Shown in pieces: positions 17,542 through 30,300 of a DNA stretch of 64,000 nt. A program made the translations under genes and the position numbers. Origin of the DNA: Neospora caninum Liverpool (Eukaryota > Apicomplexa > Conoidasida > Eucoccidiorida > Sarcocystidae). The notes under the pieces are model-generated. The model was not told the DNA's origin, searched no databases, and saw nothing but the letters and a program-made list of their open reading frames with translations. Numbering within the stretch: position 1 is the first letter of the stretch; every line of letters starts with the position of its first letter. The stretch covers positions 3,089,348 to 3,153,347 of the forward strand of contig NC_018392.1 in NCBI RefSeq assembly GCF_000208865.1. Reading direction: 5' to 3'.

Positions 17542-19965
17542 TTACCGGCTAAGGCAGTCGAGAAATCGACTGCGAGGTTCCTCATCTCGCGCGCTCTGTT
17601 GAATGTTTGTCTCCGTGGATGCCGCAACTTCGGTCTTGTTTTGAATGATGATATTGGCAGGTTTCGACGCAGTCGCTAACTGCAACTGCAACATTTCTCC
17701 TCTCAAGCGGGACAGCTCCATCAAGATCAGCATTTGTGCGCGCTCGTCATGAGGCGACGGAAACTGAGTCAGAGAAAAAAAAACGAGAGGCAAACTCCAG
17801 TTGCGAGAGAAAAACCAAACGCTCACTGAAAAAGCCGAAGCACAACGCCTCTGCGCGAAACCGTGCCTCCGCCAAAACGCTTTCTCCGGCCTCGAACGGC
17901 CACAGAAAGGCTCCATATTTCACAGACCGATCTCCACATTGTCACACTTCGATGCAAAAGTGGAAAAAAACGTAAAAACCCCTACATACGCAACAAAATA
18001 AATCGATCGACAATCCATACATATACATATATATGTATATATGCTGGTGTTTCCCTCTCTCTCTCTATATATATATATATGTATATATATGTATACATAT
18101 GCATGTAAATGTAGGAATATGGATATGTTTATACATACATATACCTATATACCCGTACATTCATGTCTATATAGATATGCTACTTCAGCTAGGGGCACGC
18201 GACAAATTGCGGGAAGCGTCTGTTTGTTTCTCTTCTTTTTTTCCTGTGGTAGACAGGCGCGAATGCCTCACGAAATTCGGGTCTTCCGCTACGGCCCTCG
18301 GGTGGAGACGCGACAGGAGAGGCGGCTGAAGAACGAAATCCGACGGTGGCGTTTCTTCGGCGCCTTCGGGCGCGCCTTGTGCACGCGTTCGAGAAGCGAC
18401 GAGCGACATTGCAGCCGCGTGTTTTCTTCCCTGAAAAAGATCTGATTCTTCTCTCTCCAACTCATCCCCTCCACGACCAGGACGCGGACGGGAAGACGAA
18501 TAGGCAGACAAGGAAGAGGAAGAAGATGAGACCGCAGAGGAGGAGGAAGACGAACGAGACGACGACGAAGAAGAGGAAGACGAGACTTGGTCGGAAGCAG
18601 GCAGGAAAGACGAAGAGGAAACGGCAGACGACGAGGAACGAGAAATCAACGCCGTTCCGGAGGAGAGGCTCCCAAAGCGTTGAAAAATTCTCCCGAAGCG
18701 TCCTTCTGCAAAGGCTGTTCGGAGGCCCGCGGCTCTGGGTGCGAACTTTTCCTCTGACGCGTTCAAACAAGGCGACGGCGCAAGAGAACCCGAAGCATAA
18801 GACGAAGGACAAGAGACACTGAGCGCACGGGGGTGCGAGAACGACGGGGAGAGACTTTCTTCTTCCGACAGTTGCCCTTCTTCGGAAATCGCGCGCATTT
18901 CTAGACCTTCGTTTCGGACAGGTTTCTCTCGCGCCGTCTCCCTCGCTCCAGTCCCCGCGTCTCCAACACCCTCCACCCCTGATGACGCAGAAGGGAAAGA
19001 AGAGGCAGATGAAGAACAGCGAGAAGAAGAGGGAGAAGACGAGACAGAAGAAGAGGCAGAAGAAGAGGCAGGAGCAAGGGATGGGAAAGAGGGAGGGGAG
19101 AAGAAAGACATGAGAGACGACTTGAGGGAAGCCTCTTTGTTGGCGGCGACGGGCAAGCCAGCAGACAATGCGAGAGAGGAGGCAAGCGAGACAGGACGCG
19201 AAATCACAGAGAGAGGAGTCGAGACGTCCCGTTCAGGAACAGCCTCTCTCTCCTCCAGTGCATGCGACAGCACTCTCGTCTTCTCACTCTTCGCGAGGTG
19301 GGCACTCGAAAAGAACGAGAACGACGCAGAGGAGAAGGAAGAGAAAGAAGAGAAAGAGGACGGGGAGCCGATCAACGAGGCAGGGACTGAGGGTTCCGCC
19401 TGAGAGAGGAAAGCCGGGAGGTGCGCAGCTTGCGCCTCTTGAGAGAGGCACTCGTTTTCCCTTTTCTCGCAAGAAGACACCGGGCGCACACAAGAGATCG
19501 GAGACGTCAGCTCCTCAGCTGTGCCTTCTTCGCTTCTCGCGGAAGGCGAGCCATCTCGCGCGGTGGATGCGGCGAGAGACGAACCAGGCGCGTCTCCGAT
19601 TAAAGTTTCAGAGGTCGTCGATAGACGAGGCTGCTCGCCTCTGCAAGCAGAAGAACTGAGAGACAAGGAGAGAGAAGAGGAGACATGAGGCGAGATGTCT
19701 TCGAGGAAAGGTGGTGGTCCACCCTTCAACGCGCCGTCCTCGGCTTGGAATTTCTCTTCCAATTTCTCGTCGGATTCCTCCCCCGATTCCGCCTCAGATT
19801 CCCCCTCAGATTCCGCATGCGCTTTCTCTTCTTTGCCTTCTTGTCTGTCGTCTTTGCTCTGACGAGTTGTAGCTTCTTCGAGGGCGGGGGTAGCGAGACC
19901 GGTGGACGGGAGAGATGCTGCGGAGGCGAGGGTCTGAGGCATTGCGGCGTGCTGCGCTTGCCCGT
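17542..19965 (-). CDS. Ser-rich unknown protein with C-terminal helix (5' exon not fixed)
   Basis: Two exons are clear on the - strand: 18272-19965 (564 codons plus two bases, open upstream) and the last exon 17542-17763. The junction AEDPNF|FPSPHDERAQ is phase 0 with a GTGAGG donor and CTCAG acceptor. The large exon is Ser/Ala/Glu-rich low complexity with long poly-Ser. The last exon starts with a probable amphipathic helix (MLILMELSRLRGEML) and ends ...RFLDCLSR. An upstream exon at about 20148-20270 in another frame has a helix-like segment (LRKEKKLEREAASLL) and would supply the missing N-terminus through a phase-1 junction. No domain is recognised. A coiled-coil scaffold is possible but unproven. 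Confidence 0.68.
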
Positions 19966-20147
19966 CTGGAAAATATCAAGACGAAGGAGAGAAAAAGAAG
20001 TCACAAAGGCAAGGAAGAAAAAGGAGAAGAAGAGGAGGGCAAGGAGGTGAAGACGAAACTGTGGAGAAGGAAAAACGGGGCTCTGGAGAAGAAAGACTCT
20101 TGGAGAAATCCCCGGACGACGTGGAACCCGAGAGCGGTCCTCGACAC

Positions 20148-20270
20148 AGAGGAAAGCGCTCGACAGAAGGGAGAATGTCTGGTTGAGGAGAGAAGCAGCC
20201 TCTCTCTCAAGTTTCTTTTCCTTCCGGAGAGTCTGTGAGTTCCTTTGGGCAAAAAGCTTTCGCGGAGCGG
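20148..20270 (-). CDS. Probable upstream exon of the Ser-rich gene
   Basis: On the - strand one frame reads KLFAQRNSQTLRKEKKLERE followed by AASLLNQTFSLLSSAF. It is charged and helix-like, unlike the other frames. It is closed upstream by a TGA and has candidate acceptors just after it. The donor (near GTGTCG) is weak. Boundaries are approximate. Confidence 0.4.
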
Positions 20271-21677
20271 CGACTCAGCGGCCCGCAGGAGAGAAATCGC
20301 CGCCGCCTGGAGAGCAAGGACGAGGAAAGAAAAGAGGAGAACGACGAGAGAAGAACGAAACAGGGAGAAAAGAAAACGCGGGAAAAAGGAGAACGAGCGA
20401 ACTGGTAGACACAAAAAGGGACGGTCGATTCGCGTACAGCTGAGCAACGGAGCGAGACACGCAGAAAAGCGTGAAAATTGCAACGCATGCACGATGCGCC
20501 GTTTGTAGAGAAGCGCAGAGTGAGGCTAGCAGTCTCGAATCGACGGAAGAAATGCGCAAGACAAACCTTGTGTAAACAAAGGGACACGAACCGAGAAGAA
20601 TTCCAGGTTAATCTCCATGGATTTGCATGTCAGCTCTTTGCTAGATTACCAGTGGCCAACCATCTCTAATATTCTCAGCTTGCTACAGAAAGCGGTGGCG
20701 TGCATCTCTTGGTCCAGGTAAATCAAATATGTGTATCTCTACCTGTCACGCAGAGCTCGGGTGTGAAGGAGAGGTGCGTGAGATCTTGGTGTTTTTGTGG
20801 TGTTTGAATAGAGACGGAGAGCAAAGCGGAAGAAAGGAATGTCCTGGAAGAGAGAGAAGCGAGCGGAACGGAAGCGCGAAGTTCTCTCTCTACCTTTTCT
20901 TTTGACCGAGAGCGCCAGCAAGGGTTCGCCCCTCCTTGGGGCATGCGCGTTGAGGCGAGAGAGAGAGAGAGACAAACGCGGAGGCAAAACTTCTGGTCGG
21001 CAGTCGGCTCTTGAGACGAAACAGAAAGGCTGTCTCTTTCTTTGAGAGGTTTCTTTCCTTCCTCGTGCGCTTCACCAGGACTCACCAGCCATCCAGGCAT
21101 ACTGCCGTTTTCGTCTTTCTTCTCTACAGGACTGCACACTTCTTCAGTCTCGCGTTGTCCTCGCTTGTCCTGTTTCTTCTCTTCTTCTTCTCGTGTGGTT
21201 TTTGCTTCTTCTCGGCTTTGTACGGCTGCCTCTGTGCTCGGTCGCGAACTACTCGCTTAGTGGAGAGAAAGGCGGGAAAAAGGGGGGCGGGGGAAAAGCT
21301 TCTTCTCAAGATATCTGGATCCTTAACTTCTCACAAGGGTCTCTTTTTCCCTCTCTTCGATAAAGACGTGGCGCAGCCTAGCCTCCGAAGATTCCGCTGC
21401 TGCAGTTGCGTCTCTTCCGGCGTTTTCTCGCACCCTTTGCGTCTTCTGCTCTCAAGATCCGAGAGAGAACGGGGACAGGAAGAACGGCTGAAAGAAGACA
21501 AGCGTTGGACGACCGCAACGAAGAGCCAGACGCCAAAGGGAGGCGGGACTGCGGCAACAACAGCGGGCGAGGCGCCTGTGTCGGCGACGTCGAAGGGGAC
21601 AGCAGAGACAGGAGACACGAGCTGTGCGGGTGTAAAAATGGGGGGAAACAGCGAAAAAAACGGTTTCCGGCACGGGT
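20271..21677. other. Divergent promoter region between the Ser-rich gene and the RING gene
   Basis: About 1.4 kb separates the proposed - strand upstream exon from the + strand RING start. Purine- and pyrimidine-rich blocks create open frames on both strands, including one of 138 codons on the - strand at 20723-21139 that could hold a first exon. I could not connect any of them in phase. Confidence 0.4.
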
Positions 21678-23847
21678 ATGACGCCAGCGATTAGAGGATC
21701 GAGCAGACGCAAAAGTCGAAACAGATCAGAGGAGAGCGAGAAAAACGCGGAGCGTGCTGCTGTCTCCACCATGGAGACCGAAGATCTGTCGGACCTCTTG
21801 GCTGCTTTTGACTCTCTCCCTGAGCTCTCCAACAGAGAGACCGACTCCGACAGAGACTTTCCTTCTTCGGCAAACAGGTCAAGAGAAGAGCCCGAAAACG
21901 CTCAAGAGATAGAGGGAGAGAGACAGACAGGGGGAGAGAGAGAAACCGCTGGAGAGGGAGGAGAAAGGATCGCCCGTCTTGGTTTCACGTCAAGAGAGGG
22001 GTCAGAGCAAGTTTCCACGCCTTCTCTGCGAGCTGTTTTGGATTTTCCCTCGTTGATTCCCGACGAGAGAGAGCGACGGGCGGACGGAGGGGAAGGAGAC
22101 AGACCCCGCGTCGCCTTTTTGGGTTCTCCAGAAGAAAGCGAGAGCGACGGCGCGAGAGACAGTGAGCGAGAGAGCGCCGCGAGGGGCGGGGAAGGATTCG
22201 CTTCGCAAGGCGGAGTTTCTTCCGCGGCGGGGCCGAGAGGGGATCTGCGACCTGCGGAGACTTCGCCGGTTCTTCTCGAGACGGCCGCGAGCGCAAGAGG
22301 ACTGAGTGGAGGCGAAGAACGCGTGAACGATCCGTTCGATCTGGATGACACTTTAGGCGCCTTCTTCGACGCGGCGCTCCCGCCTGCCAGCGTGGAAAGT
22401 TGGACAGACTTTCTTCTCTCGCAAGCAGACAGGCCTCCTGCGCCTGCTCTGCCTTGCGCCTCGCCGGCGCCCCGTTTCCTCGCTTTCCACGCTCCCGGTC
22501 CCCCCATCTCCCCTCCGCCTGTGCGCGCGAGTCGCCCCGTTGCTTCTCTCTCCTCTCGCAGTCCTCCTCTTCCTTCTCTTCCTTCTCGCTCGTCTTCGTC
22601 GTCGGTTGCTGCTCCCCGTCCCTGTCCGCCGTCGGGCTTGTCTGTACCGGGCGCGGCGCGCCGCCAGATGCATGCGCTTCCGCTGCATGCAGCGGTCTCC
22701 TCGGCCTCGGCTGCGGAGGGCCTTCGGCGAGAAGTGGGAAACAGTCCAGCTGAGAGAGAACGGGAACCGCGACCCGGTCGAGACGTCCCGGAGGCGCCGT
22801 CAGCGCGCCCGTCTCGAGTGCATGAACACTCCGGACAGGCCGAGGCAGACTCGAGTCCCTCGCGGTTGCGGCGAAGACCGCTGTCCTTGGACGATTACTT
22901 TTCTGTCGCGCAGCAGTCGCGACGCCGGTGCACTGGAACGTCGCAGGTTTCGACTTCAAACGGCGACGAACCAGGGCGCCAAGCGACGCCAGAACCTGCA
23001 GCGTCTCTCCCCCTGACAACATCGAGAGTCCGTGTCGCTCCAGTTTCTTCGGGTTCTTCAGCTTCTTCAGGTTGTGCGTTGCTGACTGATGTGTCCCAGG
23101 GACCGAGAGCTCCACCTGTCCCAGCCTCCCCGCGCAGAATTCACCCTTCCTCTCCTTTTCCTCCTCCTATATCCCCTCCGTCGTCTCCGCTCCGTGCTCG
23201 CTCTTCTCCCTCTTCTCCCCCTTCTCCTTCTTCGGCTTCTTCCTCGGCTTCCTTTTCCTCGTCGAACGCTTCTGTCCCAGAAGGCGCTTCTCGCATGCCG
23301 TTCCCCAGTGTCTCTCCACAGCACGAGAGTGTGCGGGGCGCTCCCGCTTCGCCGCCGGAAAAGACGCGGCAACTTCCCCTCAGAGGCGCTCCTCTTTCGG
23401 GCTCGAAGCTACTGGCTGGCGCCTGTCTCTTCTTCGGAAAAGCGCAAGAGTGTCCCGTCTGCCTCACTGAATTCGAAGCCGTCGCGGAAGTCGCTTCCGT
23501 CGACGACTGCCGCCACGCGTTTTGTCTCCGCTGCATTTCAAAGTGAGAACGAAAGCCAACGCCTGTCGTGAATGCATGCCGCTGCCCAATGTCGCGCCTA
23601 TCTGATAGGATAGGTGTAGGGATCTATACACGCAACGCATTCACAATGTTTGCATTTAAAACATGTATGAGTTGACCATACACTCGATACCTGAATCTAT
23701 ATATATATATATATATATTTCTGTTGTATATGTATGTTCATGTACCTCGTGAGAAAGACAGGGAACAGCCGGAAGATGCATGTGCTCAAACATCTGGAAC
23801 ACGTGGAGCGAAGCAGAAGAAACTGCATACTCGTCTCGTATCGTTTG

Positions 23848-23898
<51 letters not shown>

Positions 23899-24360
23899 TT
23901 TCATGGGCCATTGAAGAAAAGAGCTCTGAGTGGCCGTTTTAAAGAGGTTTCCCGTGTTTTCTCGGCGTCCGGTTTCTCCGGTTGCGTGCACAAAGCAGCT
24001 CTGCACTGCCTCCGCGTCAGCTCTGGCTTTTTCTGGTCCAGCGTGGGCTGTCAGCTAGATTCAAGGAACTTGAGCGTTTTTCGATGCATGTAACTGCGTG
24101 TTTTTCTGCGCCTCCCAGGTGGGTCCGTCAGAGCCGGTCCTGTCCCCTGTGTCGCGGTCAGACGACGACTGTCTGTCTCTGGAAAGCGCGTCATGCAAAG
24201 CCGGGACCTGGAGCGAAGAACGTCGCGAGCAAAGCTGCCGAGGCCAACGGCGCGAGTGCGAAGGGAGAAACCGACGCGGGGGGGATTCGGGCGTTTGCGT
24301 TCGCTCGCCGTCTTCAGCCGGATCGAAACAACATTCTTAAGCCTGTTTCCCTTGCCACGA
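21678..24360 (+). CDS. RING finger protein, probable E3 ligase
   Basis: Exon 1 (21678-23542) is 621 codons of Ser/Pro/Glu-rich sequence that ends inside a RING. Exon 2 starts at 24119 and completes the zinc pattern. Together they read CPVCL...DCRHAFCLRCISK|WVRQSRSCPLC, a C3HC4 RING with all eight ligands present. The split codon AA|G is restored by splicing. RING domains recruit ubiquitin or SUMO E2 enzymes. The short spacing and the W after the split resemble TOPORS/PHRF1-type RINGs, but that is a weak resemblance. Exon 2 probably ends at GTGAGC (24361). An alternative start is the ATG at 21771 (better context, ACCATGGAG). The continuation after 24360 is described separately. Confidence 0.8.
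23543..24118 (+). other. Intron splitting the RING domain, with two (AT)n microsatellites
   Basis: The donor is AA|GTGAGAAC and the acceptor is CTCCCAG|G. AT runs lie at about 23700-23719 and 23851-23895. The split falls between the sixth RING ligand and the final CPLC pair. Confidence 0.85.
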
Positions 24361-24704
24361 GTGAGCGGAGAGAACCGTTCTCAGGTGTTAAAAAAGGAAA
24401 GAAGCGGGAACCTCGCGAGACACTTGCAGAGTCCGCGTCTCGTTTTTGCGGTGGAGTTGCGCAAGCGACGGAGAGAGAAGCACACATTCGTCATGTGACC
24501 CGTGCGTTTTTTCTGTTTTTTCCACGTCTGCATGCACGCCTCTCTGATGACTCCTGGGGCCGGTAGAGTTGATGGGCGGCGGGGGGCGGAAGACACACGT
24601 GCACGTGGGGGAACAGCTTTGCAAAGAGGCGTTCGACATCTCAAGTTTGTATCTTCGCGGCTGTCTCTTCGTCAAGCGTTCCGTTTTCTTTCTTTTGCCT
24701 TCAG

Positions 24705-25847
24705 AACTCTCCCGGAGTGGGAGGGAAACGCGGAGTGGTAGGCGCGTCCCGACACGCCGAGCAAAGGCCTCGCCGACGAGTCGCCCCGCGGCGCGACTGT
24801 CTCCTTCTCGCTCGCCGTCGAGTGTCGCCCCAGAGCAGGGACGCGACCTCGCGCTCGCAACTTCCAGGGAAGAAGGCGCCGACCAGGCGATTCAAGTCGA
24901 CGTTCTCGAGGGCCCAGGAGTACCGGAACTTTAGAGCGGTATACGCGACGCGCCCGAACCACGCGTGTCTTAAGAAAAAAGAGGTTGAAATTGTTTTTTA
25001 AAAGGCGTAGGCATGTATACAGAGAGATAGCTAATTGTGTGCATGTAGTACAACCACAGGCATCCATGTATATACGATATATACATGTATACGGGGACGG
25101 AGATCTAAATGCATTTAACTGCATGTGTCGATACATCTATAAATCTATAAATATATGCGGGATAGCGTGGATGATAAGCATGACGAGGAGGCGTTTCTTT
25201 TTGTCTTGAACGCTCCGCGTTACCGGCTTGCCCGATGGCGGTTTGAGTCGCCTGCACCAGAAGTTCTGGAGAATTTTCGCTTTTATGGCCGAGACTGTCG
25301 AGGGCGCGAAGTTGAAGCTTTGGGGGTGTCCCCCGCGTCATGCCTTCTGGTGACTCGACCCGTTTCGTCCTCGAGCGCGTCTCTCTTCATCGTTCAAGAT
25401 CCCGTGATGAGAAACCACGCTCGTTTGCCCGAGATGTTTTGTAAATACACTTCCTGCGCATGTGCAATGCAAAGTGTGTGTCCTCAACATGATTAGCGGG
25501 ACTGGATCAAACAAGCATCCAGTGGTTCTGAGGCTCGCCGAGAAGCTTTTTCGGGTAGCAGGCGCCGTCTGTTTCTTTCACCGGTAGACGCGAGTCGTGC
25601 CTCTGTAGCGAGGTTCCAGAGGCGGCACAGACTCCACGTGGGGAAGGAACTTTTCGCTCGCCTTTTCGTCCCGACGGGGAACTCCATTACGGTCCTCACT
25701 GCCACAGCAAAAGTGGAAATAATCCCCCGTTCGACGCAGACCCTCGGAGAGCGGTGTGCATACACTCTAGACGATGTAGATGCGAACGCCTGTTTTTGGG
25801 AGATCTTGTCGAGAGGCGATCGTACGAGCGACTCTGTTTACACTAGA

Positions 25848-25884
<37 letters not shown>

Positions 25885-27135
25885 ATAAATGATGACGAGG
25901 ATGTGCATGCGTTGGTCTGTGTCTATGTGCATATGTATTTTTATGTATACATGCATGTGGCGAGGTCACCACAGAAGCGTTGAAGTGCAGCGACTGGAGT
26001 TGAAAGTTCAGTTTCCAATCCCTGTTTCAGATGCATGTCGGATGCTCGAAAGGCGCCCCGCTCTTTTGAGGCTCGGTTGCGGCAAGCGACAGGGCGTATC
26101 GCCGCTCAAGCGTCCGTTTCTTTCCAAACGATGAAACATTACCCCCGAGTAGATGGGTCTTTGTTGCTAGACCAGACTGCCCGTTCTTTGCGCTTTTTTC
26201 AGAGTTGCATTTGCCTTTCAGCGTAGACATGCTTGTTTTGCACGCACACATATGCCTCATCAACATTCAGTAGACCGCTGCCCCAGACGATATTGGACAG
26301 TTCGTGTACAAACATATCTGGAGGTACTTATCCCTGTAGATTTGCTTTCATGTACGTGCACGCCTGTGATGAACAACTAGGCGAGGAGTTGTATTCGCGC
26401 TTTGAAAGCTCGGCCGAAAGTTTCGGGTTCTCCAGGTGCACGAAAGTCTCTTTCTGTAGAAGCCTGTCTACTTTTCGTGGTGTTGCATTCCAGGTAGCAG
26501 GCGTGACGCTGATAACTCAACACAGAGCAGAGGTGAGAGCGGAATGCTCCTTCCCTGCGCCTCTGACCGTCTTTTTCGGCTTTTGCTCACCCTTTTTGAG
26601 CAGCTCTTCGGTATTCTGCCGCGCTTCGTTTTCTTCCTTTGTCGGAACCTTCCTTCCCTCTGAGTTTTCCTCGAAACGCTCCTATGCGGGCTCTCCACAA
26701 CCGTTCCATATCTCTCACCTTCCTGTCCTGCGTCTTCTTCCTCCCCGATGCTTTCGGAATATCCTCTGCCGTTGCCTTCGCCTTTCGCCCGCCTTCTCCC
26801 CCTTGTCTTTTTCCGACCTGCTGTCTATCATCGCTCCCTGTGTGCCGCCGCATCGTGCCTCAGTCTCTTTCGTGGTCTCTCGTTTTTCCCCCCTCTTTGT
26901 GCTCCTGTATTCCTTGCCTCTCTCTCCCTGCCGCTTCTTCGTCTCCGCCTTGTCTCGCTGGCGCCCGTCAGAGCGTTTTGCCCCTGCTCCGAGTCTCCTT
27001 CAGCATCTCGCGAATTGCGGCCTGGGAGAAGCGAGAGAGATGCGAGGCGTCGCAGACGAAACAGTTGAAGAAAAGATCCGAAGTGATTTGGAGGCACTTT
27101 CTTTCCACACACACACGCACACAAAGTCGCTGTAG
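24705..27135 (+). CDS. Exon cluster: 3' part of the RING gene or a separate unknown gene
   Basis: Several + strand segments look coding. About 24860-24935 reads APTRRFKSTFSRAQEYRNFR and can follow RING exon 2 in phase 1. About 25170-25410 encodes ...RYRLARWRFESPAPEVLENF. About 25620-25830 contains GKELFARLFVPTGNSITVLT. About 26035-26215 contains ARLRQATGRIAAQASVSF and MKHYPRVDGSLLLDQTARSL. About 26450-26532 contains FRGVAFQVAGVTLITQHRAE. A final exon to 27135 contains FAPAPSLLQHLANCGLGEAR. Not all junctions could be phased, so whether this is one gene or two is open. No family is recognised. Confidence 0.5.
25851..25882. repeat. (AT)n microsatellite
   Basis: A 30-base AT run in a probable intron of the 24705-27135 exon cluster. 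Confidence 0.93.
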
Positions 27136-27347
27136 AGCCCTGCCGTGCCACTGCGTGTGGATGTTTTGACGCGAAGGTTTGAGAACGCGTTCGCTTGTGC
27201 CTTTCGGTATTTGCAGGACAACACTGGCGAAACGACCAGGAAACGGAATTCGGACGATAAAGTTCCCGGCAAAGAACCCCGCTCTCTACAGCTGGCGAAT
27301 CGGAAGTCATGTGCAGGCTTTAGAAGCAGGGCGGCATCTGTGTGGTT
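27136..27347. other. Very short convergent spacer
   Basis: If both ends are right, only about 210 bases separate the stop of the + strand exon cluster (27135) from the stop of the NEK gene (27348). The two transcripts' 3' UTRs probably overlap. Confidence 0.45.
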
Positions 27348-30300
27348 TCAAGAGGGACTCTGCATCGCCATGGAGAGGTACTTAGTTCCCTCTCCTTTTT
27401 GTTCGCGTCGTCCGCCTTATTTGCGCTCAGAAACCTCCCTACGCTGAAAGGAATTGTTGTCGCGGGGTGTCTTGACACCGGAGCAAAAACAGTAAAACAA
27501 ACATCCTTCAAATGTACCTGCATAGAAGGCCGCTCAAGGAGCTCGCCTGCGGTTGCGCGCTTGTGAGGATCCCGCTGAAGCATGAGGTTCGCCAGAGCCT
27601 GGATCTCCGGTGAGAAGATCTTCGGCAACGGCGCTATCTGGAGAACAGGTGACAGACACACAGCAGAAACGAGCGAAAAGGGAGGCGAACAGAGCACAGA
27701 CGAAAATCGCAGGCTTTTGTCAAGGGCTAGAACAGGCACGCAACGAGGACAGAAAAACAGAGCGAAACACGCGTTTTGTACCATCAGAACAGTGCCGCTA
27801 GTGTCGCCCGTGGAACGAAAACAATGCGCAATGATACCGCAAAATATAGATGTACACCTATCTCCATTTTCATATGCATATATACATATATACACATTTA
27901 TACATATATGCATATATATATATATATAGATGTATATCTGGAAAAACGGAGAAGCACAAATGGACTCTGTCCGGTAGCTCTGTATGCAGATAAAGCGTAT
28001 GGATGTGAAGGGGGATTTACCGGCATATTCTGGATTTTGTAGCAGAGGTCGGGGATGCTGGTAGCCATGTGGAACGGCGTGTGGAATGTGGCCATTTCGT
28101 AGAGAACGCAGCCCGCTGCCCAGATATCGCTCGCTGTTGCGTACGGATTTCCCTGCATGTGGAGACATGAAGAGAAGCTTTTTTTAACGAACCGGACACC
28201 TGCCGCTCCGGCGGAACCCCCAGAGAGAGACGAGGAGTGGGAGCAGATGAGAACGAAAGACACGGAAAAGCCTCGGCGGGTAGCGTCTCGCCCTCCACAT
28301 GCATCCACATTCTAGAAGCTTCCCTCCAGGAACAGAAGTAAATGTGAGTGCGCTGAGGAATTGGCGGAGGCGCTCCAAACAGAAAAGTTAAATACCAACG
28401 TATCGGCCTCTGCAGCGAGTCTAGATGTAGCGCAGACTATTCGAATCGTTGTACGCTTTGGAGTCATCTGTCGACGGGGTTGATGGAAGCAAGGTAACGG
28501 GAAGGCCTCGCTTTCTGAGGACTTCCTTCCGCTTTTTTCGCTCACCGCACACAACTCGGGACTAAGGTAGAACGGGCTGCCGATGAACGTTTTCGCTTGG
28601 GCGTTCGTGTGGTCCAGGAGCTTGCTGATTCCAAAGTCTGCCAGGCGGATGCGTCCGTCCCAATCAACCAGTAAATTTTGACTCTTGATATCTCCAGCCA
28701 GCGGAAAAGGAAAAAGAGAGAGGGAAACGCGTCATGGCCTTGCTCAGTCGGCAATGTCTTTCGCGTCCACATTTACATAAGCACACATGTGCATCGGCAT
28801 ACACCACTACCTATAGATATCTCGATGTGTACGTGGAACTTGGCAAGGGTGAGGGCGTTTCATCTGCTGAAGGAGCGGCAGGGGAAGGAAACGCGGAAAG
28901 GCAAGTGAAAAAGGAAGGATACCAGCATAACCGCTTGCGGGGAACAGGTGATGGCGGAGCATGTTGGTCGGCGCTGTGAATGTTTACTTAACCAGGACTG
29001 CCCAGCAGTTCGGCTGTGCAGTTCTTCGAATTTCACGCATATATAATGCACACGAACCCATTGTGTATCTGAAATGTCCTTGCTATTTGCCGGTGGATTT
29101 GCAGGCGTGCACACATGTGGATTCAGAGCACGCTGGCGTTTCTGGAATGGTCAACGAAGGACGAGTTCGGCGTGAAACGGTCACGCGCTTACCCCGATGA
29201 ATGATTTTGTGGCTGTGGATATGTTTCAAAGCCATGAGAATCTGAGCGAACCACTTGAGTATCTGCGACTCCTTGAACGGCGCCTTCTTTCTGCTCTGTT
29301 TTTCAATCACTCCTGCCAAGTCGCCATCTGCGCAGACATTCGGATTGAAACCGTGTGCAAGAATGGGAACGTGCACCATGAGGTGCACATGTACGAGCAT
29401 CTTTAGACATACGAAACGTTTCTGACGTCTGCATAGGAATAACGACGCACCAAAACTGTTTGATGCAGAGAAAAACGCACCGCTTACGCAAATTTCGTTC
29501 TGTTGCCGTGAACAGCTGACCAGAGAGTGTTTGTAAGACACTTTCAAATCGAAACGTGTGAGTTGATAAAAAGGATACAACGCGTAGAGGCAGGTTAGCG
29601 TGGGTAAGTGCCTGTTGATGTTATATGTGCTTTTCTTTCCTCCCAGAAATGCCCAAAACACAGAGGCGCGACCAGTTATCGCAAGTCATGCACCTGCAGC
29701 CCCATATACATAGTTGCATTTTAGAAAACGAGCACGTATGCACAGTTGTTGATTGTACGGGTTTATAAATGTGTGCAGAGGCTTACATCCGCACTTCCAT
29801 ATTTATACTTGCATATAGGCATATAGACGAATTTTGTGTTGCGCGTGCTCACCGGCACAGTAGTTCATGACGATTTTAAGGGTATTTCCATCCATAAAAC
29901 TGTCCAGATAGCGGACGACAAACGGATGCTCCAGGCGGGCAAGGAGCTGCAGATGAAGAACCACCGGACACAAGATAGCCAGAGGATAAGTCTTCAGTCT
30001 GTGGGCTGTCTGACAAAGAATCGGCTCAAACGCCGCCCTTACTTGCAGCGAGAGAGCCTATCCGGTCCACGCGGCAAGCACAAACACGCACAGGCATGGG
30101 TATATATTGGTGGTTGCACAACACTATAAATGTGTATTTATGCTTATGTATACGAGTCCATTTGCGTCCTGTTCTTGTACTTGACCGTCAGCACAACAGC
30201 AACCGGCGCCTGGGTCAGAGGACTTAAATGAATACCGCTTGTTCAGCCCGCGCGTGTCTATCCTCCATTTGCCGTACCGCTGTCTCTTGCGTGTACCCTT

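Noticed and set aside
20190..20330. A - strand segment vaguely like a peroxin-14 N-terminal motif (SPLRESFLPKG)
   Set aside because: It is only about a dozen residues, lacks the rest of the Pex14 pattern, and lies in a different frame from the helix-like coding segment that overlaps it.
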